Shown piece after piece: positions 15,631 through 22,990 of a stretch of DNA of 56,527 bases. The position numbers were made by a program, and so were the translations under genes. Every line of letters starts with the position of its first letter. Position 1 is the first letter of the stretch. The stretch is from Variovorax sp. UMC13. GTDB taxonomy: Bacteria; Pseudomonadota; Gammaproteobacteria; Burkholderiales; Burkholderiaceae_C. The notes under the pieces are model-generated. The model saw nothing but the letters and a program-made list of their open reading frames with translations. It had not been told where the DNA came from and made no database searches. The stretch spans positions 1 through 56,527 of the forward strand of contig NZ_LZZW01000043.1 in the NCBI RefSeq assembly GCF_014170375.1. The letters run 5' to 3'.

Positions 15631-16536
15631 ATGCAATCCTTCGACGTCGACGACATCGTCCGCGCCCTGCGCGACGCACGCCATGAGTGGCGCGACTCGC
15701 AAAAGCGCTCACGCGAACCCGTGGGCCGTGAATTCCCCTCGCGCGAGGCCCTGACCGAGATCGTCGAGGCGCTCAAGGGCGCGCTGTTCCCGATGCGGTT
15801 GGGTCCGCCCGACCTGCGCCACGAGAGCGAGGATTTCTACGTCGGCCACACGCTCGACGCGGCGCTGATGGGCCTGGTCACGCAGGCCCGGCTCGAGCTG
15901 CGCTATGTGGGCCGCCAGCAGTCGCTCGACGAGGCGGCGCTCGATGCGCAGGCCAGCGCGGCCGTCAAGGCCTTCGGCGCCTCGCTGCCGCAGATCCGCC
16001 GCCTGCTCGACAGCGACGTGCTCGCTGCCTACCAGGGCGACCCGGCGGCGCGCAGCGTCGACGAGGTGCTGCTGTGCTATCCGGGCGTGCTGGCGATGAT
16101 CCACTACCGCCTCGCGCACCGGCTCTACGGCCTGGGCCTGCCGCTGCTGGCGCGCATCGTGGCCGAGCTGGCCCATGGGCAGACCGGCATCGACATCCAC
16201 CCGGGCGCGACCATCGGCGCCGGCTTCTTCATGGACCACGGCACCGGCGTGGTGATCGGCGAGACGGCGGTGATCGGCGAGCGCGTGCGGCTCTACCAGG
16301 CGGTGACGCTGGGCGCCAAGCGCTTCCCGACCGATGCCGAAGGCCATCTGCAGAAGGGCCTGCCGCGCCATCCGGTGGTGGAGGACGACGTGGTGATCTA
16401 TGCCGGCGCGACCATCCTGGGGCGCGTCACGCTGGGCAAGGGTGCGACCATCGGCGGCAACGTCTGGATCACCGACGACGTGCCCGCGGGCGCCAGCGTC
16501 ACGCAGGCCAGCCTGCAGAAGAAACCTTGCACCTGA
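15631..16536 (+). CDS. epsC: Serine O-acetyltransferase, EpsC/CysE type
   Basis: A 301-residue acetyltransferase that makes O-acetyl-L-serine, the precursor for cysteine synthesis, from serine and acetyl-CoA. The C-terminal half is a left-handed beta-helix of hexapeptide repeats (IDIHPGATIGAGFFMDHG, VVIGETAVIGERVRLYQ, AGATILGRVTLGKGATIGG). The segment MDHGTGVVIGETA holds the active-site histidine region of serine acetyltransferases. I chose ATG 15631 because it begins in the conserved N-terminal helical region; an ATG at 15586 would add 15 poorly conserved residues. It is divergent from the fecI operon and lies near other sulfur-metabolism genes. Confidence 0.88.
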   Translation: MQSFDVDDIVRALRDARHEWRDSQKRSREPVGREFPSREALTEIVEALKGALFPMRLGPPDLRHESEDFYVGHTLDAALMGLVTQARLELRYVGRQQSLDEAALDAQASAAVKAFGASLPQIRRLLDSDVLAAYQGDPAARSVDEVLLCYPGVLAMIHYRLAHRLYGLGLPLLARIVAELAHGQTGIDIHPGATIGAGFFMDHGTGVVIGETAVIGERVRLYQAVTLGAKRFPTDAEGHLQKGLPRHPVVEDDVVIYAGATILGRVTLGKGATIGGNVWITDDVPAGASVTQASLQKKPCT

Positions 16537-16600
16537 CGCCTACGTCCTGAGACATCTGTCGGCGTCATACTGTGCGTTCCGCCTCTCCCTGGAGAACGCC

Positions 16601-17149
16601 ATGAATGCCGCAGTGAACCCCCAGCGCCTGCTCGAACCCGACGCGTCGACGGACCATGTGCTGGGACCGCCCGGCGCGCGCGCCACGCTGGTCGAGTACG
16701 GCGATTTCGAGTGCCCGTCCTGTGCCCAGGCCTACCCGGCCGTGAAGATCATGCTGGACCACTTCGGGCCCAAGGTGCGTTTCGTGTTCCGGCACTTTCC
16801 GCTGCGCGAGGTGCACCCGCATGCCGAGCTGGCGGCCGAGGCGGCCGAAGCCGCGGGCGCGCAGGGCAAGTTCTGGCCCTTCCACGACCTGCTGTTCACC
16901 CATGCGCACCGGCTGGGCGAGGCGCACCTGCGCGAGCATGCGCAGCAGGCCGGCCTGGACATGGCGCGCTTCGAGAACGAACTGCGCGACCACGTCTACC
17001 TGCAGCGGGTGCAGGAGCAGATGCAGGTCGCGACCCAGTTGCGGGTGCGCGCCACGCCGACGTTCTACCTCAACGGCGAGTTCGTCGACGTGTCCTTCGG
17101 GCTGCTGCACCTGCAGCGGGCCATCGAGCGCGTGCTCGACCCCGCCTGA
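16601..17149 (+). CDS. DsbA-family thioredoxin-fold protein, cytoplasmic
   Basis: A 182-residue thioredoxin-fold protein with the active-site CPSC motif (YGDFECPSCAQAYPAVK, cysteines near residues 39 and 42) and a cis-proline loop RATPTFYLNGEF near residue 152. It has no signal peptide, so it is probably a cytoplasmic thiol oxidoreductase or isomerase, not a periplasmic DsbA. Its closest type is the stand-alone thioredoxin_4/DSBA domain also found fused to some NhaA antiporters. CTGGAGA precedes the ATG at 16601. The gene lies 64 bp after epsC on the same strand and 37 bp before an FMN reductase. Confidence 0.85.
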   Translation: MNAAVNPQRLLEPDASTDHVLGPPGARATLVEYGDFECPSCAQAYPAVKIMLDHFGPKVRFVFRHFPLREVHPHAELAAEAAEAAGAQGKFWPFHDLLFTHAHRLGEAHLREHAQQAGLDMARFENELRDHVYLQRVQEQMQVATQLRVRATPTFYLNGEFVDVSFGLLHLQRAIERVLDPA

Positions 17150-17186
17150 GCCTCTTTTCGTCCACTTCCATTTCTGGAGAGATTGC

Positions 17187-17741
17187 ATGAGTCAGTACAA
17201 GATCGCGGTCGTCATCGGCAGCCTGCGCAAGGATTCCTTCAACCGCAAGCTGGCGCTGGCGCTGGCCCACCTCGCGCCCTCGGACTTCACCTTCGAGCAC
17301 CTGGAGATCGGCGACCTGCCGCTCTACAACCAGGACGAAGACGGCAACCAGGCGCCGGCCGTGAAGCGGTTGAAGACCGAGATCGCGGCGGCCCAGGGCC
17401 TGCTGTTCGTGACGCCTGAATACAACCGCTCGGTGCCGGGCGTGCTGAAGAACGCGATCGACCATGCCTCGCGGCCCTATGGCCAGAACGCCTGGGGCGG
17501 CAAGCCGGCCGGCGTGATCGGGGTGTCGGTGGGCGCCATCGGCACCGCGCTGGCGCAGCAGCACCTGCGCAACGTGCTGGCCTACCTCGACGTGCCGACG
17601 CTGGGCCAGCCCGAGGCCTTCATCCAGAACAAGGAAGGGCTGTTCGACGACAAGGGCCACGTGTCGGAGGCCAGCAAGCAGTTCCTGCAGAGCTGGGTCG
17701 ACAAGTACGTGGCCTGGGTGAAAACACACAACGGAAGCTGA
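17187..17741 (+). CDS. NADPH-dependent FMN reductase
   Basis: A 184-residue flavodoxin-fold reductase of the NADPH_FMN_red family (ChrR/YieF/ArsH-like). Seen motifs: the phosphate-binding loop VVIGSLRKDSFNRKLA at the N-terminus, FVTPEYNRSVPGVLKNAIDHASRP (the family's TPEYN motif contacting flavin) and the following GGKPAGVIGVSVGAIGTALAQ. It reduces FMN or quinone-like substrates with NAD(P)H in the cytoplasm. TGGAGAG lies 8-9 bp before the ATG. It could supply reduced flavin to the LLM monooxygenase or halogenase-like protein of this window, but that is speculative given the distance. Confidence 0.9.
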   Translation: MSQYKIAVVIGSLRKDSFNRKLALALAHLAPSDFTFEHLEIGDLPLYNQDEDGNQAPAVKRLKTEIAAAQGLLFVTPEYNRSVPGVLKNAIDHASRPYGQNAWGGKPAGVIGVSVGAIGTALAQQHLRNVLAYLDVPTLGQPEAFIQNKEGLFDDKGHVSEASKQFLQSWVDKYVAWVKTHNGS

Positions 17742-17772
17742 ACCTCGACACGGGCGCCAGGGCCCGTCGGGT
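17742..17772. terminator. Stem-loop between convergent reductase genes
   Basis: An imperfect palindrome fills the 31-bp gap between the FMN reductase and azoR, with core ACGGGC (17750-17755) pairing with GCCCGT (17762-17767). Flanking bases AACC and GGTT extend the stem with bulges. It suits a bidirectional terminator; there is no long T-run. Confidence 0.5.
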
Positions 17773-18420
17773 TCAGGCAGCCAGCTGGCTGACGGCCTGG
17801 TTGGCCGCTTCGGCCGTGGCGGTGCGGATGTCGGCGCGGGCCGATTCGATGGCCGCGGCCTTGGGCGCGTCGCCCATCGCCAGGCCTTCGGCGCGCACGA
17901 TGCGCACGTCGGTGATGCCGAAGAAGCCGAACACCACCTTGAGGTAGCTTTCCTGGTGCTCGGCGGCCTGGCCACCTTCGCTGGTGGAGTAGATGCCGCC
18001 GCGCGACGAGGCCACGATCACGGTCTTGCCGCCGGCCAGGCCGACCGGGCCCTTCTCGGTGTACTTGAAGGTGCGGCCGGCCTGAGCCAGGCGGTCGATC
18101 CAGGCCTTGAGCTGGGTCGGGATGCTGAAGTTGTAGAGCGGCGCGCCCACGACGATCACGTCGGCGGCCAGGAACTGGCTCACCAGCTTTTCCGAGACCG
18201 CGTTCTCGCGCTTCTGCGCTTCGGTCGGTTCGGCCTGCACGCCGACCTTGATGCCCAGGGCGTTGGCGTCGAAATGGTTGGGGGTGTCGACGGCCAGGTC
18301 GAGGTAGTCGACCGTGGTGTCGGGGTGTGCACGGCGCCATTCGGCGACGATGTCGGCCGTGAGTTGGCGGGAGACGGAGTTGGTGCCCAGAACGCTGGCG
18401 TCCACTTGCAGAAGTTTCAT
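17773..18420 (-). CDS. azoR: FMN-dependent NADH-azoreductase
   Basis: A 215-residue flavodoxin-like enzyme of the AzoR/DT-diaphorase family, reducing quinones and azo compounds with two-electron transfer from NAD(P)H. Motifs: the N-terminal MKLLQVDASVLGTNSVSRQL loop that binds FMN phosphate, APLYNFSIPTQLKAWIDR, and SSRGGIYS near the middle. I start at 18420, dropping two residues (M-I) in front of the family-typical MKLL. It is divergent from a LysR regulator, a common pairing in which the regulator controls azoR in response to quinone-like electrophiles. Confidence 0.92.
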   Translation of the reverse strand: MKLLQVDASVLGTNSVSRQLTADIVAEWRRAHPDTTVDYLDLAVDTPNHFDANALGIKVGVQAEPTEAQKRENAVSEKLVSQFLAADVIVVGAPLYNFSIPTQLKAWIDRLAQAGRTFKYTEKGPVGLAGGKTVIVASSRGGIYSTSEGGQAAEHQESYLKVVFGFFGITDVRIVRAEGLAMGDAPKAAAIESARADIRTATAEAANQAVSQLAA

Positions 18421-18553
18421 GATCAATCGCTCACTTTCGATTCAGAAGGGTCGGCACGGAAGGCCGGCATGGAGAGAATTCTATTTTTGATACCAGTGAC
18501 TGATAAGTCGGTAAATTTGAGCCACATCGTTCTTAATTTGGGACAATAGGCCG
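18421..18553. promoter_or_regulatory. Divergent azoR/lysR promoter region
   Basis: This 133-bp region separates azoR from the LysR gene. Its right half (about 18478-18545) is distinctly AT-rich. It holds two related blocks about 20 bp apart, AAATTTGAG (18513-18521) and TTAATTTGGG (18533-18542), spaced two helical turns. LysR regulators typically bind such paired sites between divergent genes. Exact operator and promoter elements cannot be fixed by eye. Confidence 0.45.
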
Positions 18554-19528
18554 ATGCAAGACCTCAACGACATGGTTTTCTTCGCCGAAGTGGCGGAGCG
18601 GGGCGGTTTCACTTCGGCCAGCAAGGCGCTGGGCGTGCCCAAGTCGCGGCTCTCGCGGCGCGTGGCCGACCTCGAGGCCTCGCTGGGCGTGCAACTGCTC
18701 CAGCGCAGCACGCGGCGGCTGTCGCTCACGCCCGCGGGCGAGCTCTACCTGCGCTACTGCGTGGAGATGCGCGACGCGGCCCAGGCCGCGTCCGAGGCCG
18801 TGTCGCAGGTGCAGACCGAGCCGCGCGGCACGGTGCGCATCACCTGCCCGGTGACGCTGGCGCAGAGCAGCGTGGGGCCCCTGCTGCCCGTGTTCATGCG
18901 CCGCTTCCCCGGCGTCCGCATCGAGATGCGCGTGCTCAACCGGCCGGTCGACCCGGTGGAGGAGGGGGTCGACCTGGCGCTGCGCGTGCGTCCGTCGATA
19001 GAAGACAGCGCCACGCTGGCGGCGCGCAGCTTCGGCGAGAGCCGCGGCATGCTGGTGATGAGCGCCGAGCGGCTGCCGCACCAAGGGCCGCTGCAGGGGC
19101 CGGAAGACCTGGCGCGCATCGACACGGTAGCCATGTCCTCCGGCGACGGCCGCGCCACCCTGGCGCTGGCCGGCCCCGACGGCCGCACCTACCAGGCGGT
19201 GCACCACCCGCGCTACGTGGCCGACGACCTGCTGACGCTCAAGATCGCGATCATGCAGGGCGTGGGCGCCGGCATGCTGCCCGACTACATGTGCCGGCGC
19301 GAGCTGGCCAGCGGCGAACTGGTCGAGGTGCTGCCCGGCTGGGCGCCGCAGGCCGGCGTGGTGCACGCGATGTACGCGCCGCGCCGGGCGCTGGTGCCGG
19401 CGGTGCGCCACCTGCTCGATTTCCTGGCCGAGCACCTGGACGGGCACGAACCGGTGGGCTGCGCGAGCGAGGAAGAGGCCGCGCTTCGGCTGGCCCTTAG
19501 TGCCAAAAAGACATATTCAAACAATTAG
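18554..19528 (+). CDS. LysR-family transcriptional regulator
   Basis: A 324-residue LysR regulator. The N-terminal winged helix-turn-helix lies at residues 1-60 (FFAEVAERGGFTSASKALGVPKSRLSRRVADLE), followed by the linker helix and a LysR_substrate domain (residues about 90-295). The PKSRLSRRV recognition helix is the type seen in regulators of quinone/azoreductase and related redox genes. It is divergent from azoR, and by the usual LysR arrangement is its likely regulator (inference). The C-terminal 15-20 residues are low-complexity, and the gene ends in an AT-rich stretch that probably forms the promoter of the peroxiredoxin operon. Confidence 0.92.
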   Translation: MQDLNDMVFFAEVAERGGFTSASKALGVPKSRLSRRVADLEASLGVQLLQRSTRRLSLTPAGELYLRYCVEMRDAAQAASEAVSQVQTEPRGTVRITCPVTLAQSSVGPLLPVFMRRFPGVRIEMRVLNRPVDPVEEGVDLALRVRPSIEDSATLAARSFGESRGMLVMSAERLPHQGPLQGPEDLARIDTVAMSSGDGRATLALAGPDGRTYQAVHHPRYVADDLLTLKIAIMQGVGAGMLPDYMCRRELASGELVEVLPGWAPQAGVVHAMYAPRRALVPAVRHLLDFLAEHLDGHEPVGCASEEEAALRLALSAKKTYSNN

Positions 19529-19601
19529 ATATTCGTTTGTTATCCGAGCCGGCCTTTCCACAATCGGTGCTCCAACCCCATTCCACTGAGGAGCGACGAC
19601 C
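19505..19601 (+). promoter_or_regulatory. AT-rich promoter region ahead of the peroxiredoxin/sulfate operon
   Basis: Bases about 19505-19545, overlapping the end of the LysR gene, are strikingly AT-rich. They contain two ATATTC words (19512-19517 and 19529-19534) and an imperfect CAAAC-N12-GTTTG inverted pair (19518-19539). AT-rich sites of this sort precede sulfate-regulated operons in related bacteria, where CysB-type LysR proteins bind. A CysB role is inference. TGAGGAG at 19587-19593 is the ribosome-binding site for the peroxiredoxin ATG at 19602. Confidence 0.4.
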
Positions 19602-20243
19602 ATGGCCACCCTTCGACTCGGCGACACCGCCCCCGATTTCCTGCAGGACTCCAGCGAAGGTCCGATCCAGTTCCACCAGTGGGCTGGCGATTCCTGGGTG
19701 GTGCTGTTCTCGCACCCGGCCGACTTCACGCCGGTCTGCACCACCGAGTTGGGCAAGACGGCCGCGCTGTCGGGCGAGTTCGCCAAGCGCGGCGTGAAGC
19801 CGATCGCCGTGAGCGTGGACCCGGTCGACAAGCACCAGGGCTGGATCGCCGACATCAACGAGACGCAGAACACCACGGTCAACTTCCCGATCCTGGCCGA
19901 TGCCGATCGCAAGGTGGCCGACCTGTACGACATGATCCACCCGAACGCCTCGACCACCGCCACGGTGCGCAGCGTGTTCATCATCGACCCCAAGCACGTG
20001 GTGCGCACCACGCTGACCTACCCGGCCAGCACCGGCCGCAACTTCGACGAGATCCTGCGCGTGATCGATTCGCTGCAGCTCACCGACAGCCACAAGGTCG
20101 CGACGCCCGCCAACTGGAAGGACGGCGACGACGTGGTGATCATCCCCAGCCTGCAGGACCCGGCCGAACTGGCCCAGCGCTTCCCCAAGGGCTTCAAGGC
20201 CGTGCGTCCGTACCTGCGCGTCACGCCCCAGCCGAACAAATAA
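19602..20243 (+). CDS. 1-Cys peroxiredoxin (Prx6 type)
   Basis: A 213-residue peroxidase that reduces hydroperoxides. The peroxidatic cysteine is C46 in the PVCTTE motif and it is the only cysteine in the protein, so this is a 1-Cys enzyme needing an external thiol to recycle. The C-terminal extension (KVATPANWKDGDDVVIIPSLQDPAE) is the hallmark of the Prx6/AhpC-TSA 1-Cys branch. It heads a rightward run of genes that continues into the sulfate importer. Such peroxiredoxins are often induced together with sulfur-uptake genes, consistent with the position. Confidence 0.94.
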   Translation: MATLRLGDTAPDFLQDSSEGPIQFHQWAGDSWVVLFSHPADFTPVCTTELGKTAALSGEFAKRGVKPIAVSVDPVDKHQGWIADINETQNTTVNFPILADADRKVADLYDMIHPNASTTATVRSVFIIDPKHVVRTTLTYPASTGRNFDEILRVIDSLQLTDSHKVATPANWKDGDDVVIIPSLQDPAELAQRFPKGFKAVRPYLRVTPQPNK

Positions 20244-20249
20244 GACGCG

Positions 20250-20306
20250 ATGAAGCTGGCGTTGATCACCGGCGCGCACGCGCCGGCTGCCGGGCGGGTG
20301 CGGTGA
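20250..20306 (+). CDS. Short ORF (18 codons) overlapping the hydrolase start
   Basis: An ATG at 20250 opens an 18-residue frame (begins MKLALITGAHAP) whose TGA overlaps the GTG of the following hydrolase by GTGA. There is no good ribosome-binding site and no known function. It may be a translational-coupling leader or simply chance. The opening resembles the first strand and Gly motif of short-chain dehydrogenases, so a remnant gene start is a further possibility. Confidence 0.25.
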   Translation: MKLALITGAHAPAAGRVR

Positions 20307-20878
20307 CGCATCGCGTCGTCATCGTTCCGGGCTGGCGCGATTCGGGTCCCGGCCACTGGCAGAGCCTGTGGGCCGACGGCCTGGCCGACGCCGCGCGCGT
20401 GGTGCAGGACGACTGGGTGTCGCCCCGGCGCGAATCCTGGATCCGGGCGATCGGCGACCTGATCCTCGCGCAGGACGCACCGGTGGTCGTGGCCGCCCAT
20501 AGCCTGGGCTGCATCGCGGTCGCGCACCTGCCGCCGCCGGTGGTCGAGCGCATCGCGGGCGCCCTGCTGGTGGCCCCGGCCGACCCCGAGCGCCGGGCGG
20601 CGCTGGCCGACTTCGCGCCCGTGCCCTACGCCGCGCTGCCCTACCGCAGCATCGTGGTGGCCAGCAGCAACGACCCCTTCTGCCCGGTGCGCCTGGCCGG
20701 CGCCTATGCGCGGGCCTGGGGCAGCGAATTCGTTCGCATGCAGAATGCGGGCCACATCAACGTCGACTCGGGGCACGGGGACTGGCCGCTCGGCCTGGCA
20801 CTGCTCCAGTCGCTGACCGAAGCGCCCAGCCAGATGCTGGCGGGCCGACCCTCTTCAGAACCTTTGGCAACTTCATGA
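20303..20878 (+). CDS. Small serine hydrolase, RBBP9/YdeN family
   Basis: A 191-residue alpha/beta hydrolase of the RBBP9/YdeN (DUF1234-like) family. It has the N-terminal strand VVIVPGWRDSGPGHWQSLW, nucleophile elbow AHSLGC (the serine of the triad), an aspartate in ASSNDPFC and a histidine in AGHINVDSGHGDWP, giving a complete Ser-Asp-His set. I use the GTG at 20303; it gives the exact family N-terminus and no in-frame ATG is closer. The natural substrate of the family is unclear. It lies between peroxiredoxin and sbp, and overlaps sbp by 4 bp (ATGA), so it belongs to the sulfate operon. Confidence 0.85.
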   Translation: MTHRVVIVPGWRDSGPGHWQSLWADGLADAARVVQDDWVSPRRESWIRAIGDLILAQDAPVVVAAHSLGCIAVAHLPPPVVERIAGALLVAPADPERRAALADFAPVPYAALPYRSIVVASSNDPFCPVRLAGAYARAWGSEFVRMQNAGHINVDSGHGDWPLGLALLQSLTEAPSQMLAGRPSSEPLATS

Positions 20879-21879
20879 CCACCAGAATCAAGACCCTCCT
20901 CGTCGCCGTCGCCTTCGCCGCGGCCGGTTCCGCCGCGCTGGCGCAGACCACGACCCTGCTCAACGCCTCGTACGACGTGGCGCGCGAGTTCTACAAGGAC
21001 ATCAACCCGGCCTTCATCGCGAGCTACAAGAAGGCCACCGGCAAGGACGTGAAGGTAGACCAGGCGCACGGCGGCTCGAGCGCCCAGGCGCGCGCGGTGG
21101 GCGACGGCCTCGACGCCGACGTCGTGACCATGAACACCACCACCGACATCGACTACCTGGCCGGCCTGGGCGTGGTGGCCAAGGACTGGTCCAAGCGCTT
21201 CCCCGACAACGCATCGCCCACCACCTCGACCATGCTGTTCCTGGTGCGCAACGGCAACCCCAAGGGCATCAAGGACTGGGACGACCTGACCAAGCCCGGC
21301 GTGCAGGTCGTGGTGGTCAACCCCAAGACCGGCGGCAACGGCCGCTACGCCTACCTCGCGGCCTGGGGCTACGTGAAGAAGAAGGGCGGCAGCGACGCGC
21401 AGGCGGCCGAGTTCGTGGGCAAGCTGTTCAAGAACGTGCCGGTGCTGGGCAAGGGCGGCCGCGACGCCACCACCATCTTCCTGCAACGCAACATCGGCGA
21501 CGTGCTGATCACCTTCGAATCCGAAGTGCTGTCGATCGACCGCGAGTTCGGCGCCGGCAAGGTCGACGCCGTCTACCCCTCGATCAGCGTGCTGGCCGAG
21601 AACCCGGTGGCCGTGGTCGAGCGCACCGTGGCCAAGAAGGGCACGGCCGACGTGGCCAAGGCCTACCTCGATTTCCTGTACTCGGAAGAGGGCCAGGAAA
21701 TCGCCGCCAAGCATGCGCTGCGCCCGCGTTCGCCGGCCGTGCTCAAGAAGTACGCCAGCACCTTCAAGCCGGTGCAGCTGTTCACGGTGCAGGAACTGTT
21801 CGGCGGCCTGGCCGAAGCGCAGAAGGTGCACTTCAACGACGGCGGCCAGTTCGACAAGATCTACACCCCCGGCAAGTGA
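20875..21879 (+). CDS. sbp: Sulfate/thiosulfate-binding periplasmic protein
   Basis: A 334-residue periplasmic sulfate-binding protein with a Sec signal peptide cleaved near ALAQ. Family motifs are seen: TLLNASYDVAREFYKDINPAF at the mature start, HGGSSAQARAVGDGLDADVVTMN, GGNGRYAYLAAWGY and GGRDATTIFLQRNIGDVLITFESE. It delivers sulfate or thiosulfate to CysT-CysW. Its ATG overlaps the stop of the upstream hydrolase, and a REP-like palindromic element lies in the 122-bp gap before cysT. Confidence 0.95.
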   Translation: MTTRIKTLLVAVAFAAAGSAALAQTTTLLNASYDVAREFYKDINPAFIASYKKATGKDVKVDQAHGGSSAQARAVGDGLDADVVTMNTTTDIDYLAGLGVVAKDWSKRFPDNASPTTSTMLFLVRNGNPKGIKDWDDLTKPGVQVVVVNPKTGGNGRYAYLAAWGYVKKKGGSDAQAAEFVGKLFKNVPVLGKGGRDATTIFLQRNIGDVLITFESEVLSIDREFGAGKVDAVYPSISVLAENPVAVVERTVAKKGTADVAKAYLDFLYSEEGQEIAAKHALRPRSPAVLKKYASTFKPVQLFTVQELFGGLAEAQKVHFNDGGQFDKIYTPGK

Positions 21880-21920
21880 CCCGCCCCGCAGGTGGCGGCG
21901 CACGGCGCGTCGCCTTCTTC

Positions 21921-21980
21921 CTCCCCCCTGCCGGGGGGCAACACCCGCGGTCCGGCGAAGCCGGTTCAGCGGTGTTCCAC
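21921..21980. repeat. REP-like intergenic palindrome, copy 1
   Basis: Two stem-loops in tandem: CCCCCC (21923-21928) / GGGGGG (21933-21938) with a 4-base loop, then AACACC (21940-21945) / GGTGTT (21971-21976) enclosing CCGGC-GAA-GCCGG (21952-21964). The same two-part design recurs at 22911-22962. It lies between sbp and cysT. Similar C-run/CCGGCGAAGCCGG elements are, from memory, scattered through Comamonadaceae genomes. Confidence 0.75.
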
Positions 21981-22001
21981 GAATAAGACCATGGGCTCAA
22001 C

Positions 22002-22883
22002 ATGAGTGGTGTGACTTCTTCGGCGCTGTCGTCCGCGACAGCGCCGCTTTCGCGTCCAGGGCGACGCAACAACCGCGTGCTGCCGGGCTTCAACCTGACG
22101 CTCGGCTACGCGCTGCTGTACCTCTGCCTGATCGTGCTGATCCCGCTGTCGGCGCTGGTCTTCAAGACCTTCACGCTGACCTGGGACCAGTTCTGGGTGG
22201 CCGTGACTGCGCCGCGCGTGATGGCCTCGTACCGGCTGACCTTCGGCACCTCGCTGATCGCGGCGCTGGTCAACCTGGTGTTCGGCCTGCTGCTGGCCTG
22301 GGTGCTGGTGCGCTACAAGTTTCCGGGCAAGAAGATCATCGATGCGCTGGTCGACCTGCCCTTCGCGCTGCCGACCGCGGTGGCCGGCATCTCACTGACC
22401 GCGCTGCTGGCCGGCAACGGCTGGGTCGGCCAGTACCTCGAGCCGCACGGCATCAAGCTGGCCTTCACGCCGGCGGGCGTGGTGGTCGCGCTGATCTTCG
22501 TCGGCCTGCCCTTCGTGGTGCGCACCGTGCAGCCGGTGCTCGAGGACACCGAGAAGGAACTGGAGGAGGCCGCCACCTCGCTGGGCGCCACGCGGCTGCA
22601 GACCTTCACCCGCGTGATCTTCCCCTCGATCCTGCCGGCGCTGCTGACCGGCTTCGCGATGGCCTTCGCGCGCGCGATCGGCGAGTACGGCTCGGTGATC
22701 TTCATCGCGGGCAACATGCCCATGATCTCGGAGATCACGCCGCTGATCATCATCGGCAAGCTCGAGCAGTACGATTACGCCGGCGCGACCGCGGTGGCCT
22801 TGGTGATGCTGGTCATCTCCTTCCTGCTGCTGCTGGTGATCAACGGTCTCCAGGGCTGGCAACGCCGCCGATCGGAATCATGA
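22002..22883 (+). CDS. cysT: Sulfate ABC transporter permease CysT (CysU)
   Basis: A 293-residue inner-membrane permease of the sulfate/molybdate family. About six transmembrane segments are visible, with family motifs LPFALPTAVAGISLTALL (residues about 124-141) and the EAA loop LEEAATSLGATRLQTFTRVIFPSILPALLTG. Its N-terminal 25 residues are a soluble Ser/Arg-rich tail. It pairs with CysW to form the channel. The ATG at 22002 lies just after a REP-like element, and a second such element follows the stop. Confidence 0.95.
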   Translation: MSGVTSSALSSATAPLSRPGRRNNRVLPGFNLTLGYALLYLCLIVLIPLSALVFKTFTLTWDQFWVAVTAPRVMASYRLTFGTSLIAALVNLVFGLLLAWVLVRYKFPGKKIIDALVDLPFALPTAVAGISLTALLAGNGWVGQYLEPHGIKLAFTPAGVVVALIFVGLPFVVRTVQPVLEDTEKELEEAATSLGATRLQTFTRVIFPSILPALLTGFAMAFARAIGEYGSVIFIAGNMPMISEITPLIIIGKLEQYDYAGATAVALVMLVISFLLLLVINGLQGWQRRRSES

Positions 22884-22891
22884 ACCACCCC

Positions 22892-22963
22892 CGATGCGCC
22901 TTCGGCGCCTCCCCCTCAAGGGGGCGACATCCGTGGCCCGGCAAAGCCGGTTCCACGATGTCC
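22892..22963. repeat. REP-like intergenic palindrome, copy 2
   Basis: Design as in copy 1: CCCCC (22911-22915) / GGGGG (22920-22924) with loop TCAA, then a longer hairpin with arms GACATCCGTGG (22926-22936) and CCACGATGTC (22953-22962) enclosing CCGGC-AAA-GCCGG (22938-22950). An additional GCGCC-TTC-GGCGC hairpin precedes it at 22896-22908. It lies in the 107-bp gap between cysT and cysW. The shared parts with copy 1 are the C/G-run hairpin and CCGGCrAAGCCGGTTC core. Confidence 0.75.
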
Positions 22964-22990
22964 CTGGTATCACGAGCCATGGAAAAATAA

